This document shows positions 1 to 8,100 of a stretch of 8,759 nucleotides of DNA, one piece after another (positions within the stretch are counted from its first letter, which is position 1; every line of letters starts with the position of its first letter). Below the pieces are notes generated by a model, which did not search any database, was not told the origin of the DNA, and worked only from the letters and a program-made list of their open reading frames with translations. The DNA is from an uncultured Granulosicoccaceae bacterium (GTDB taxonomy: Bacteria; Pseudomonadota; Gammaproteobacteria; Granulosicoccales; Granulosicoccaceae): contig CALFBL010000063.1 of the NCBI GenBank assembly GCA_937951695.1, positions 1 to 8,759 of the forward strand, written 5' to 3'. The translations under genes were made by a program, and so were the position numbers.

Positions 1-27
1 AACCTTGTCGCCGATCGTGGGCGATGC

Positions 28-531
28 TCAGCTTTCTGAGGGAAAAGAGAAATGGGTGGCAAGATCGGCGGGCAACTGTTCGTGAATGCCCTTTGCCAGC
101 TGTTGCACGCCTGGCAAAATGGCGGAATCCCGCCACCACAGTTCTTGCTCGATGGTGGGCGATAAGTTCGCCAGCAACACCAAAACGGTGACAATAAACA
201 CCCCACGCGCCAAACCGAACAACACACCCGCGATCCGATCAAATTTTTTGGCTCGCCGGCTACCCACAACATTCATCGCCAGCCAGCTACCGAGGCTGCC
301 CACCAACACGGTGCCAAAAAAAAGAATCGTCGCACTGATACCCAGCCTGGCCTGCGGGCTCTCGATGCTTTCAGGCAGCAACGTGGCAAAGTTTGCACTG
401 AACGCCAGCGTCAAAAACACCGCCCCGATCCATACCGCAAGACTAAAGAATTCGCGATAGAACCCACGAAAAAAACTGATGGCCGCCGAGACGATCAATG
501 CAAGGATAATGATGATGTCGATACCCGTCAT
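28..531 (-). CDS. cvpA: CvpA family inner-membrane protein
   Basis: A 167-residue, very hydrophobic protein with about four membrane helices (roughly residues 4-20, 26-46, 66-89 and 103-123) and a short polar C-terminal tail of about 40 residues. The N-terminal pattern (acidic residue, long hydrophobic run, then FFRGFYREFFSL near residues 20-31) and the later FDRIAGVLFGLARG segment (97-110) are hallmarks of the CvpA family. CvpA was named for colicin V production in E. coli and usually sits just upstream of purF; its molecular role is unsettled. It is full length for the family. The start is ATG with only a weak AGG upstream. It is separated by 73 bp from the SPOR gene, so co-transcription is likely. 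The 27 bases after its stop show no terminator, and purF is the expected next gene outside the window (inference). Confidence 0.93.
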   Translation of the reverse strand: MTGIDIIIILALIVSAAISFFRGFYREFFSLAVWIGAVFLTLAFSANFATLLPESIESPQARLGISATILFFGTVLVGSLGSWLAMNVVGSRRAKKFDRIAGVLFGLARGVFIVTVLVLLANLSPTIEQELWWRDSAILPGVQQLAKGIHEQLPADLATHFSFPSES

Positions 532-604
532 GGCGATGACCTAGGGTGTTTCATAAAGGCGCATGGTAACAAGCTCTTCGATCAGTCTCACGGATAAAAG
601 TAGT

Positions 605-1309
605 TCATGGATAGGGCATAACAAGCGCATCACGCCCCAAAAGGTCCACAACGGCGTTTCGCACGGCACCGGCCTGCCCGCGATCGATCATTGGCCCAAC
701 TCGCACGCGAAAGACGCTCCCATCCTCGCTGAGGATAACAAACGACGGGTAGCCGGCGCGGCGCAGCCGATCCCGTACGGCCAACGCGTTGGTCTCATCA
801 CGAAAACTGCCCGCTTGCACCACCCAAGCCCGAAAACGCGTCGATGCCTCAACCGGGCGCTCATCAGCCACGCCAGGATCGACAGATCGCTCGATCGTGA
901 CCTCCTCTGCAAGCACAACCTCTCCCTCAGTCGTGGCCTGCTCTTGAAGCGTAATGACCTCCTCGATCGGTTCAGTGCCCTCTACAGGTGCCAGCGCCTC
1001 ACCGAGACGAGTGTCCGCGCGCTCCGCCGGTGGCTTTTCGGTAAAGCGACGCTTCATGCGCTGCCACCAGCTTTCTCGATCACTGTTTTCGGAATCAGGG
1101 ACAGAGACAATCTCACGGGTACCGTCGACATTGATGACGCGAGGAGGCTCTTCGCGCAAACTCTCCACCCGCCGAAACTGACTTTCACTGCCCGAGCCGT
1201 CGAGTAGCAGCGGCAGAATAATCACCGCCAGTGCGATGAGAATCGTGGCGCCCCAGAGGCGCTTTCGCAGGGTCTGCGCCCGCTGTACTTCAAGTGATTC
1301 GGCTGACAT
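605..1309 (-). CDS. dedD: DedD-like SPOR-domain protein, single-pass membrane protein
   Basis: A 234-residue protein built like DedD: a short cytoplasmic N-terminus with basic residues (QTLRKRLWG, 12-20), one membrane helix at about 20-37, a long acidic and probably disordered linker (about 40-158), and a C-terminal SPOR domain at about 159-231 (starting RAWVVQAGSF, with later FRVRVGP at 200-206). SPOR domains bind denuded septal peptidoglycan in the periplasm, and DedD helps cell constriction in E. coli. The gene lies between folC and cvpA, where Pseudomonas and E. coli carry this family. Its ATG lies 20 bp inside the end of folC in another frame, and no convincing Shine-Dalgarno sequence precedes it, which suggests translational coupling to folC (inference). 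Family assignment is firm; the dedD symbol rests on architecture and position. Confidence 0.9.
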   Translation of the reverse strand: MSAESLEVQRAQTLRKRLWGATILIALAVIILPLLLDGSGSESQFRRVESLREEPPRVINVDGTREIVSVPDSENSDRESWWQRMKRRFTEKPPAERADTRLGEALAPVEGTEPIEEVITLQEQATTEGEVVLAEEVTIERSVDPGVADERPVEASTRFRAWVVQAGSFRDETNALAVRDRLRRAGYPSFVILSEDGSVFRVRVGPMIDRGQAGAVRNAVVDLLGRDALVMPYP

Positions 1310-2573
1310 TTTGCCAATGTTCGTGCAAAGCGGTCAGGGTGAGAAAAGACCCGGCGACCAGCACCACAGCCTCAGTTGATGGATGGCTTGAATTATAGGC
1401 CAAGACCTCTTCACTGGCAGATGACCAAGCTTCGGCCATCTGCGCGTGCGCTGTCGTCGAGCCACCCACGGTCTCGATGAGCGAGCACAATTCGTTGACG
1501 GGTGTAGCCCGCGACCCATCAAGCTGCACACAGTGCCAATGTTGTACCAACGAGTTCAGTGTACTCACTACCTTCGAGATGTCCTTGTCGTTTAACGCGC
1601 CAAAGATCATCACCACGGGCGCTCCTGAAAATCGCTCATTAAACGCCTCCACCACACTCGCAGCAGCGGCTGGATTATGCGCCACATCCAGCACCACCGA
1701 CACCCCTTGCCGATTGCGTTGCTCGAATCGGCCAGGCACTTGAACAGCCGCAGCAGCCTGAATTGCGACCTCCAGTTTTACCGGCAACCGGTCGTGCAAA
1801 CTGGCAACCGCCATCAGCGCGGCGTGTGCATTGGTTTGCTGATGCGACCCGGGCAGACTCAATGACAACGCTCGTCGTTCACTTTCCGCTGACACGCGCT
1901 GCACGAGCATTCCAGAGGCTTGCGCGGCTTCGATCACCAGCCGCGGCGGATCCTGATCGGCCATGATCAAAGGTACATCGCGCCGGCCGATACCAATTTT
2001 TTCCAAGCCAATAGACTGACGATCCGAACCTAGCCAACTCTCGTGATCGATCGCGATGCTGGTAACGATGGCGCAATCGGTGTCCCAGACGTTGGTTGTA
2101 TCCAGACGCCCACCCAGACCCACCTCAAGCAAAATGACATCAACCGATGCATCTACAAACACTCGCATGGCCGCCAGCGTGCTGAATTCAAAATAGGTTA
2201 AGGCCGTGTCACCGCGATGCGCTTCAATCGATGCAAACGCCGCTACGAGCGTGGCGTCAACAACCGCTTTGCCGCCAACGACAACACGTTCATTAAAATC
2301 AATGATATGGGGTGAGGTGTAGGCCCCAGTGGTAAAGCCTGCCGCCTGATAGATTGCAGCGAGCATGGCAACCGTACTGCCTTTGCCGTTGGTGCCGGCT
2401 ACCGTAATGATGGGAATGGATATTTCGCCTAGCGACGCTCGCGAGGCCACGTCGGCCGCCCGGCTCAAACCCATCTCAATCTCGTTCGGATGGGTGGCCT
2501 CTATCCAGTGCAGCCAGTCGTCTAGGGACGCTGTTGTATCCGGCGCCGACCGATCCATTGGGGTGTGGTTCAC
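1290..2573 (-). CDS. folC: Bifunctional dihydrofolate / folylpolyglutamate synthase
   Basis: A 427-residue Mur-ligase-fold enzyme that adds glutamate to dihydropteroate and to reduced folates in the cytoplasm, using ATP. Visible motifs: the P-loop VAGTNGKGST (58-67), TSPH (86-89) just before the FNERV segment (93-97), EVGLGGRLDTTN (150-161), the metal-site region around IDHESWLG (175-182), the EK pair before GIG (191-196, matching the modified-lysine position of Mur-type ligases), PGRFE (280-284), DVAHNP (296-301) and the C-terminal VAGSF (406-410). Length is typical. The longest frame begins with GTG at 2573; an in-frame ATG at codon 6 (2558) is an alternative. Neither has a strong ribosome binding site. 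The gene starts 18 bp after the accD stop, in the same reading frame, and its 3' end overlaps the SPOR gene by 20 bp. The accD-folC-SPOR order is widely conserved in gammaproteobacteria. Confidence 0.96.
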   Translation of the reverse strand: MNHTPMDRSAPDTTASLDDWLHWIEATHPNEIEMGLSRAADVASRASLGEISIPIITVAGTNGKGSTVAMLAAIYQAAGFTTGAYTSPHIIDFNERVVVGGKAVVDATLVAAFASIEAHRGDTALTYFEFSTLAAMRVFVDASVDVILLEVGLGGRLDTTNVWDTDCAIVTSIAIDHESWLGSDRQSIGLEKIGIGRRDVPLIMADQDPPRLVIEAAQASGMLVQRVSAESERRALSLSLPGSHQQTNAHAALMAVASLHDRLPVKLEVAIQAAAAVQVPGRFEQRNRQGVSVVLDVAHNPAAAASVVEAFNERFSGAPVVMIFGALNDKDISKVVSTLNSLVQHWHCVQLDGSRATPVNELCSLIETVGGSTTAHAQMAEAWSSASEEVLAYNSSHPSTEAVVLVAGSFLTLTALHEHWQNVSRIT

Positions 2574-2591
2574 AGGCGACTCGCACTCACA

Positions 2592-3545
2592 TTAAGAATC
2601 GCTCGATACCACCTTGGCATCAACGAGTGGCTCTGGGATTTCCAACGCCTGCACCTTGGTAAATTTCGCCAATAGACTGGCCAGTGTGTCGCGCATTTGG
2701 CGCCGGTCGACGATCATATCGATAGCGCCGTGATCGAGCAAAAACTTACTGCTCTGAAAACCATCGGGCAAGGTTTCGCGCACAGTTTGTTCGATAACTC
2801 GCGGACCGGCAAAGCCGATTCTTGCGCCTGGTTCTGCGATGACGATGTCGCCGAGCATCGCCAGGCTGGCCGACACACCACCCATGGTGGGGTCAGTCAG
2901 TACCGAGATGTAGGGCAACCCCTGGTCCGAGAGTTTTGTCAACATCGAACTGGTTTTCCCCATCTGCAGCAACGACATCAGGGCCTCTTGCATGCGTGCC
3001 CCGCCACTGGCGCTAAAACACACAAACGGCACTTTATCGGCCAGAGCACGATCAACGGCCTGGCAGAATCGCTCGCCCACCACAGAGCCCATCGAGCCTG
3101 CCATAAAATTAAATTCAAACACCGCCACAACCAATGGCAAGCCGTGCAGGGTGCCGCGCATGACCACCAACGCATCGGTTTCGCCTGATTCTTTAGCCGC
3201 TGCGGTGAGCCGGTCTTTATAGCGCTTGGAGTCTTTGAACTTCAAGATATCAACCGGTTCCACCGAGGCACCGATCTCTTCCCGACCGCCAGGATCGAGC
3301 ATACGTTCCAGACGTTTACGTGCACCAATACGGATGTGGTGGTTGCACTTGATACACACCTCTTGAGCGCGTTCAAGTTCTGCGTGATACAGCACGTTAC
3401 TGCAGTTGTCACATTTGACCCACAACCCTTCCGGCACGTTGCCCGAGGTGGGATCACCTACACGAGAGCTAATACGCGCCGGAATGAGCTTTTCGAACCA
3501 GCTCATGGCACGCGGAGATGACGGCTTCTTTTTATCGTCGCTCAC
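2592..3545 (-). CDS. accD: Acetyl-CoA carboxylase carboxyltransferase subunit beta
   Basis: The beta subunit of acetyl-CoA carboxyltransferase, which with AccA transfers the carboxyl group from biotin-carrier AccB to acetyl-CoA, giving malonyl-CoA, the committed step of fatty acid synthesis. The N-terminal four-cysteine zinc finger is intact (C45-x2-C48 and C64-x2-C67), and the crotonase-like core shows SASGGARMQE (178-187), MGGVSAS (221-227) and GFAGPRVIEQTVR (244-256). The frame is open to a GTG at 3545 (317 residues), preceded 8 bases upstream by a purine-rich AAAGAG. Known AccD proteins begin near an MSW- or MSN-type N-terminus, which matches the internal ATG at 3506 (codon 14, MSWFEKLIP); that start would give 304 residues but has no visible Shine-Dalgarno. 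I keep the longer form, with the start uncertain. trpF lies 68 bp upstream and folC 18 bp downstream. Confidence 0.97.
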   Translation of the reverse strand: MSDDKKKPSSPRAMSWFEKLIPARISSRVGDPTSGNVPEGLWVKCDNCSNVLYHAELERAQEVCIKCNHHIRIGARKRLERMLDPGGREEIGASVEPVDILKFKDSKRYKDRLTAAAKESGETDALVVMRGTLHGLPLVVAVFEFNFMAGSMGSVVGERFCQAVDRALADKVPFVCFSASGGARMQEALMSLLQMGKTSSMLTKLSDQGLPYISVLTDPTMGGVSASLAMLGDIVIAEPGARIGFAGPRVIEQTVRETLPDGFQSSKFLLDHGAIDMIVDRRQMRDTLASLLAKFTKVQALEIPEPLVDAKVVSSDS

Positions 3546-3571
3546 AGAATCGACTCTTTCATTTTTATCAT
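3542..3571 (-). other. Possible 9-codon leader ORF ending on the accD GTG
   Basis: In the gap between trpF and accD an ATG at 3571 opens a 9-codon frame (MIKMKESIL) whose TGA at 3544-3542 overlaps the candidate accD GTG (3545-3543) in a GTGA junction. That geometry resembles coupled stop/start sites. No good ribosome binding site precedes the ATG, and such a short frame can occur by chance, so this is only a candidate for a coupling leader. It matters only if accD really starts at the GTG and not at the internal ATG at 3506. Confidence 0.2.
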
Positions 3572-3613
3572 GATGAAGGTAAAACGCGTCCTCGTGCTAA
3601 GGCGTATAGCCTA

Positions 3614-4252
3614 TCAGGCCAGAGCCTCATCTGTGCGTCGAACTGCATCGACAAAAGCTTGCATTCGCGCAGAATCCTTTACACCCTTGGCTTGTTCCAC
3701 ACCCGAGCTCACATCCAAAGCGTAGGGCCGCACCTGACGGATCGCATCGGCCACATTACTGGCGTCCAGCCCACCAGCAAGGATCAATCGGGCCGGCGCT
3801 GATTCGGCTAATGCGGCCCAGTCGAAGGTATGTCCCGTGCCGCCCAGCTCGCCTGGTCCGTGGCTGTCAAACAAGAAACCCTGAGCGTGACGGTAGTGCG
3901 CCAATTCCGCGTGTGTCGGTAGCCCGTTGCCAACGCCCAAGGCCTTGACATAGGGACGCTGAAACCGTTCACACCACTCGGCCGTTTCAGTACCGTGAAA
4001 CTGAGGGATCAGGTTGGGTATGGCTTTCAGCGCTGCAGTAACATCATCGGTACCCGCGTTCAAAAACAGCCCAACTCGTACTATATAGGGCGCCAGCGCA
4101 GCGGCGATGGTGGCTGCCGATTCGATTGATATCGCGCGTTTGGAGGCTTCGCAGAACACAAAACCGATCGCGTCCGCTCCCAGTCGTTCGGCGCACAATG
4201 CATCCTCGAGACGAGTGATGCCACACATTTTGATTCGAGTACGAGACTGCAT
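3614..4252 (-). CDS. trpF: Phosphoribosylanthranilate isomerase
   Basis: A 212-residue single-domain (beta/alpha)8 enzyme that converts N-(5-phosphoribosyl)anthranilate to the carboxyphenylamino-deoxyribulose phosphate in tryptophan synthesis. The sequence shows the N-terminal KMCGIT with the catalytic general-base cysteine (C10), the QFHG strand (84-87), FDSHGPGELGGTG (128-140) with the likely general-acid aspartate D129, and the phosphate-binding ILAGGLDASNV (157-167) and ALDVSSGVE (178-186) followed by KGVKD. All key residues are present and the length is normal. It starts at an ATG 37 bp after truA, with a weak GGA upstream. The position between truA and accD matches Pseudomonas; in other gammaproteobacteria trpB and trpA follow trpF, but here accD comes directly. 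The remaining trp genes must be elsewhere in the genome (inference). Confidence 0.96.
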   Translation of the reverse strand: MQSRTRIKMCGITRLEDALCAERLGADAIGFVFCEASKRAISIESAATIAAALAPYIVRVGLFLNAGTDDVTAALKAIPNLIPQFHGTETAEWCERFQRPYVKALGVGNGLPTHAELAHYRHAQGFLFDSHGPGELGGTGHTFDWAALAESAPARLILAGGLDASNVADAIRQVRPYALDVSSGVEQAKGVKDSARMQAFVDAVRRTDEALA

Positions 4253-4289
4253 GATGCGTCCGTTTTAACGCGCAAGTGAGCGACTAAGT

Positions 4290-5063
4290 TTACGCATTGG
4301 CAAAGGTAAATGTGGGCACCTGAAAACGCTTAGGGTAATGTGCCTGCAAAAAACACAGGCCGCTGGGGGGCGCTGTCATGGCCGCGTGCGTACGATCTTG
4401 CGCGGCTAGCAGGGTCTCCAGCCAATCGACCGGTTTGTCCCCTTTGCCAATCGCCATTAACGAGCCCGCAATGATGCGAACCATGTTGTGCAAGAATCCG
4501 TTCGCTGTAATGTCGATGATGACTCGATCGCCGCGCTGATATATCTGTAAATCATGAAGCACGCGCACGGGATGATTGGCCTGGCACTCGGAGGATCGAA
4601 AACTACTGAAGTCGTGCTCACCCAATAACGCTGGAGCAGCTCGCTGCATGAGATCCACATCAAGCGGATCTCGCTGCCAGCTCAAGCGTCCGGCATCAAG
4701 CCCGGGCCGGGTAAGCCGGTTCAAAATGGTGTAACGATAGGCACGTGAATCTGCCGAGAAACGGGCGTGAAAGTCCTCTGACATCACTTGCGACCAATGT
4801 ACCGAGACGTCTCGCGCCAGCACCGAATTCACCCCGAAGGTCCAAGCGGTCAGTGGTCGATTGGCTGTTGTGTCAAAGTGCACGATTTGAGCGATCGCGT
4901 GCACGCCAGTGTCGGTGCGACCGGCACAATGCACGGTGATAGGTTCATTGGCTATTTTGCTTAATGCCGACTCAACCGCTGCCTGTACTGAAACGGAATG
5001 CGGCTGGCGTTGCCAGCCGCAATAGGCTTGTCCGTCGTACTCCACCGCCAGAGCTACACGCAT
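4290..5063 (-). CDS. truA: tRNA pseudouridine(38-40) synthase
   Basis: A 257-residue pseudouridine synthase that isomerises uridines 38, 39 and 40 in the anticodon arm of many tRNAs, acting in the cytoplasm as a homodimer in the known family. The N-terminus has the expected EYDGQAYCGWQRQP (8-21) segment, the catalytic loop AGRTDTGVHA (47-56) carries the essential aspartate D51, the RAYRYTILNR region (about 107-116) holds the conserved tyrosine, and the C-terminal half has HDFSSFR (about 150-156) and NGFLHNMVR (about 188-196). Length and motifs are complete. It starts at an ATG 51 bp after fimV, with only a weak GAG upstream, and ends 37 bp before trpF. The fimV-truA adjacency is well conserved in pseudomonads and their relatives, consistent with co-transcription. 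Confidence 0.97.
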   Translation of the reverse strand: MRVALAVEYDGQAYCGWQRQPHSVSVQAAVESALSKIANEPITVHCAGRTDTGVHAIAQIVHFDTTANRPLTAWTFGVNSVLARDVSVHWSQVMSEDFHARFSADSRAYRYTILNRLTRPGLDAGRLSWQRDPLDVDLMQRAAPALLGEHDFSSFRSSECQANHPVRVLHDLQIYQRGDRVIIDITANGFLHNMVRIIAGSLMAIGKGDKPVDWLETLLAAQDRTHAAMTAPPSGLCFLQAHYPKRFQVPTFTFANA

Positions 5064-5114
5064 GAGATCACACTCGGTCTGCGGGCAGCTCGTCGCGGTT
5101 TTACAATACGATAC

Positions 5115-8100
5115 TTACGAGATCTTGCGCTTAAGTGTTTCAGCTTCAGACACTTGTTCAGGGCTGCCGCTTTTCACAATCTCATCCAACGCGCTGCTGG
5201 CAGAGTCGTTGTCACCCATGTCGATGTAAGCTTTCGCCAAATCCATCATGGTGTCCATCTCATCGACCGATTCAAGACTGTCAGTGCCAGCTAGGAGAGA
5301 CTCGTCACTGGTTGCGTCCATGTCCAGACCACGACCCGAGATCAAGCTGTCGTCCAACAATTCTGTGCTGTCGAGTTCCATGTCGCCAGACAATTGATCC
5401 AGATCCAGTGTCAGATCATCTGCCGCACTGGGGATATCCGAGAGGTTTCCGTCAAGCGACGGCGCTTCCAACTCTGCACCATCCAGAGTCGGCACATTCA
5501 GGCTCATGTCGTTCATTGCATCGCTGGCTTGATCGCCCACAGTGCCGGCGATACCCGAGGCCGTATCAGTGATATCCGGCGCAGCACCTGAAACCGCACC
5601 TTTTGCAGAGTCCGCAGCGTTATCAAGCGCAGGGAAATTCAGACTGCTGGTGTCATCACCGTCGGCGGCGATTTCATTGGCAATCTGAGAAAAATCACCC
5701 GTGGCTTCAAGATCGGCTTCATCGAAAGCAAACGCCGGATCGATGCTTTGATCCATCAGATGACTTTCATCGTCGTCTTGACCGAGATCGTTCAGCGATT
5801 CGTCGTTGTGCGAGGCACCGATACCCAGACCATCACCGCCACGGCTGATGCTGGACACGCCAGAATCTGCAGCGTCGCTCAGGAAATCATCATCGTCCAT
5901 TCGGTCCGCGTTGCTGTAACTGCCAACATCGCCGGCAGCAGCCGCTCCCGCATCGCCATCAAACAAGGCGTTAGAAGGATCGATTTCGCTACCCGCAGCC
6001 GCAACCCCCGGCCACAGTTCGTGCTGAGTACCGAATTTCTGCTCGAAAACACTCGCCACTTCAGCGTAATTCTCGGCATTGCCTTGGGCCGCATGGGTTT
6101 CCAACAACTTAGCATAATAAGCGGCGTTGTTTTCGTTCTTATCGATGGCCTTGGTGAGTAATTCTTCGGCTTGACCGTGGAGGCCATAAGCTAGGTAAAC
6201 GTCCACCTCCGAGATGGTGTCATCGTGGTCGGCGTCGACATCGTTGACATCAGCTTCAAAGTCAGCTGCAGCGCCTGTCGTGAATTCATCCGCTGCGTGG
6301 CCGCTATCGTCGTGGCCTTTATCATCTCCTAGACCGATCGCAGCTGCAGCACCCTCCACGCCAGCACTTCCGGCGGCCACTGCCGCGCCCATACCAGAGC
6401 TTGCAGCGCCGGATACTTGGTCGACACCACCCTGAGCGATGTTGGCTGCGCCGGTACTGAATGAGGCGGTACCGTCCATATCGTCCATGTCGTCAAAAAA
6501 TTCGACATCGTCTAGATCCGCTTCATCGAATTCGACTTTTCTACGCCGTCCCAAGAACAACACGCCGAGTAAACCTGCCCCGAACAGGCCAAGCAAGCCG
6601 ATAGGGATCCATTTCAGGTTGCTGCTCATGACGCCATCAAGCCAACTTTTTGGCTCTTCAGTGACATTACTGGCTGCGTCGCCAACGTTGGCAACAGCCG
6701 CAGCGGTTGCGGTTGCGTCGGCAGCTTCATTCACGGTATCTCTTACCGCATTATCAACACTTGCAGCCGCATCAGCTGCGCGCTCACCCACCAGCTCAAC
6801 CGAATCTAAGGGTTCGCCGGTTCCGGCCAAGGCATTATTGGCTACATCGCCGGCGGCATCAGCTGATCCGCCAACTAGATCAGAGGCAGATCCTGTCAGA
6901 TCTGAAGCTGCGTCTGCCGCACCACCAACCAGATCGGAGGCTGATCCAGCTAGGTCTGAAGCTGCATCTGAGGCGCTGTCCAATGCACCTGATGCCTGAT
7001 CCTGAGTGGCTGCCAGCTGCGCTTCCAGCTTGGCAATGTCGTTTTGCTGTAACGTGACCAAGGTATCCATGTCTTCACCGGTGTTCAGTAAAGCCTCCGA
7101 TTGATCGCCAAGGTCTGCAGACTTACGCCGTGATGAAGCCAATTCTTCTCGAGCCAGTTGTAACTTGCGGTTGATTTCACCCAAACGATTCGCATCGCTA
7201 GCGGTAGATTCATCTGCTGTGGCACTCACAGCGGTAGTGGTCGAATCGTTGTCGGCAACAATAGAGAGCTCGTCGCGACGCAACACTTCAGAGCGTGCGT
7301 TCTCAAGAATCGCCGCAGCATCAGCCGATAAACTGGTATCCGTTTCAGGCGTTTCTGCACGAGCCCGAGGCGTCGAAGTCTGCGAGGAGCGTGCCACTTG
7401 AGTGGCGCGCTGGCCAGAGCGTAAGCCGTCACGATATTCCTGCCACAAACGATTTTGTTCATTTACGCCCGCCACAGCCTCTGCTTGTGAGATCGACGAA
7501 GCTTCGCTGGCGTCTGGGATGGTCAGTGTTGCGCCTGCTTTTACCAGGTTGATGTTGCCGTTAATAAAGGCGCTTTCGTTAGCGGCCAAGAGCGCCAACA
7601 TCATTTGCTGTGGCGAGACACCTGCGCCTGTCACGCGTTGAGCGATCGTGCCAAGCGTATCGCCACGCTGCACGGTAACCGAATCGCCCGCACTGGAGCC
7701 AGCGTTAACACCATCAATGGTGATCACAACCGATTCACCTAAAGGCTGACCGGCGTCACTGCCGCCACCAACCAAATCAACAGTTGGCAGCCAGCTGGAA
7801 TCAATCTCTGTCTGGGCAGCCGTATTCGGTGCGCCAAGATCCGACAAACTCACCACTTCGCCAACAGTGGATATGTCCAAGCGATCTGCGCCAAAACCTA
7901 CAGCGCTGTCGAGCGCTTCAAGTGAAACAACTTCGCCACTGAAATCTGCACCTGCGATATTGCCTGCAGGCTGGGCGCTTAGTGCCGTGTCAGTCAGTTG
8001 GGCGGTATCAAAGGTGGAGATGCCCTCGAGTGTCACCAGCTCACCGCCAATGGAGTCGAGCGACTCGAGTTCCACGAGCTCGCCGCTGGTAGAATCTCGC

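Noticed and set aside
8..24. Small inverted repeat TCGCC...GGCGA just after cvpA, as a possible terminator
   Set aside because: The stem is only 5 bp and no T-run follows on the minus strand; the conserved next gene purF is expected downstream, so read-through is more likely.
563..1207. A 214-codon open frame on the plus strand opposite the SPOR gene
   Set aside because: It is antisense to a well-supported gene, shows no recognisable domain, has a biased composition typical of a reverse frame, and has no separate context.
2697..3188. A 163-codon plus-strand frame opposite accD
   Set aside because: It lies wholly inside accD, whose motifs are all intact, and it has no recognisable features of its own.
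3596..3616. AGGC-TATAC-GCCT mini-hairpin after the trpF stop, as a terminator
   Set aside because: The stem is only 4 bp with no T-tract, too weak for termination, and the next gene follows closely.
6214..6999. Two plus-strand open frames of 73 and 186 codons rich in Ala, Ser and Pro, opposite fimV
   Set aside because: They are reverse-frame shadows of the Ala/Ser/Asp-rich coding repeats of fimV; the low complexity simply mirrors the repeats.
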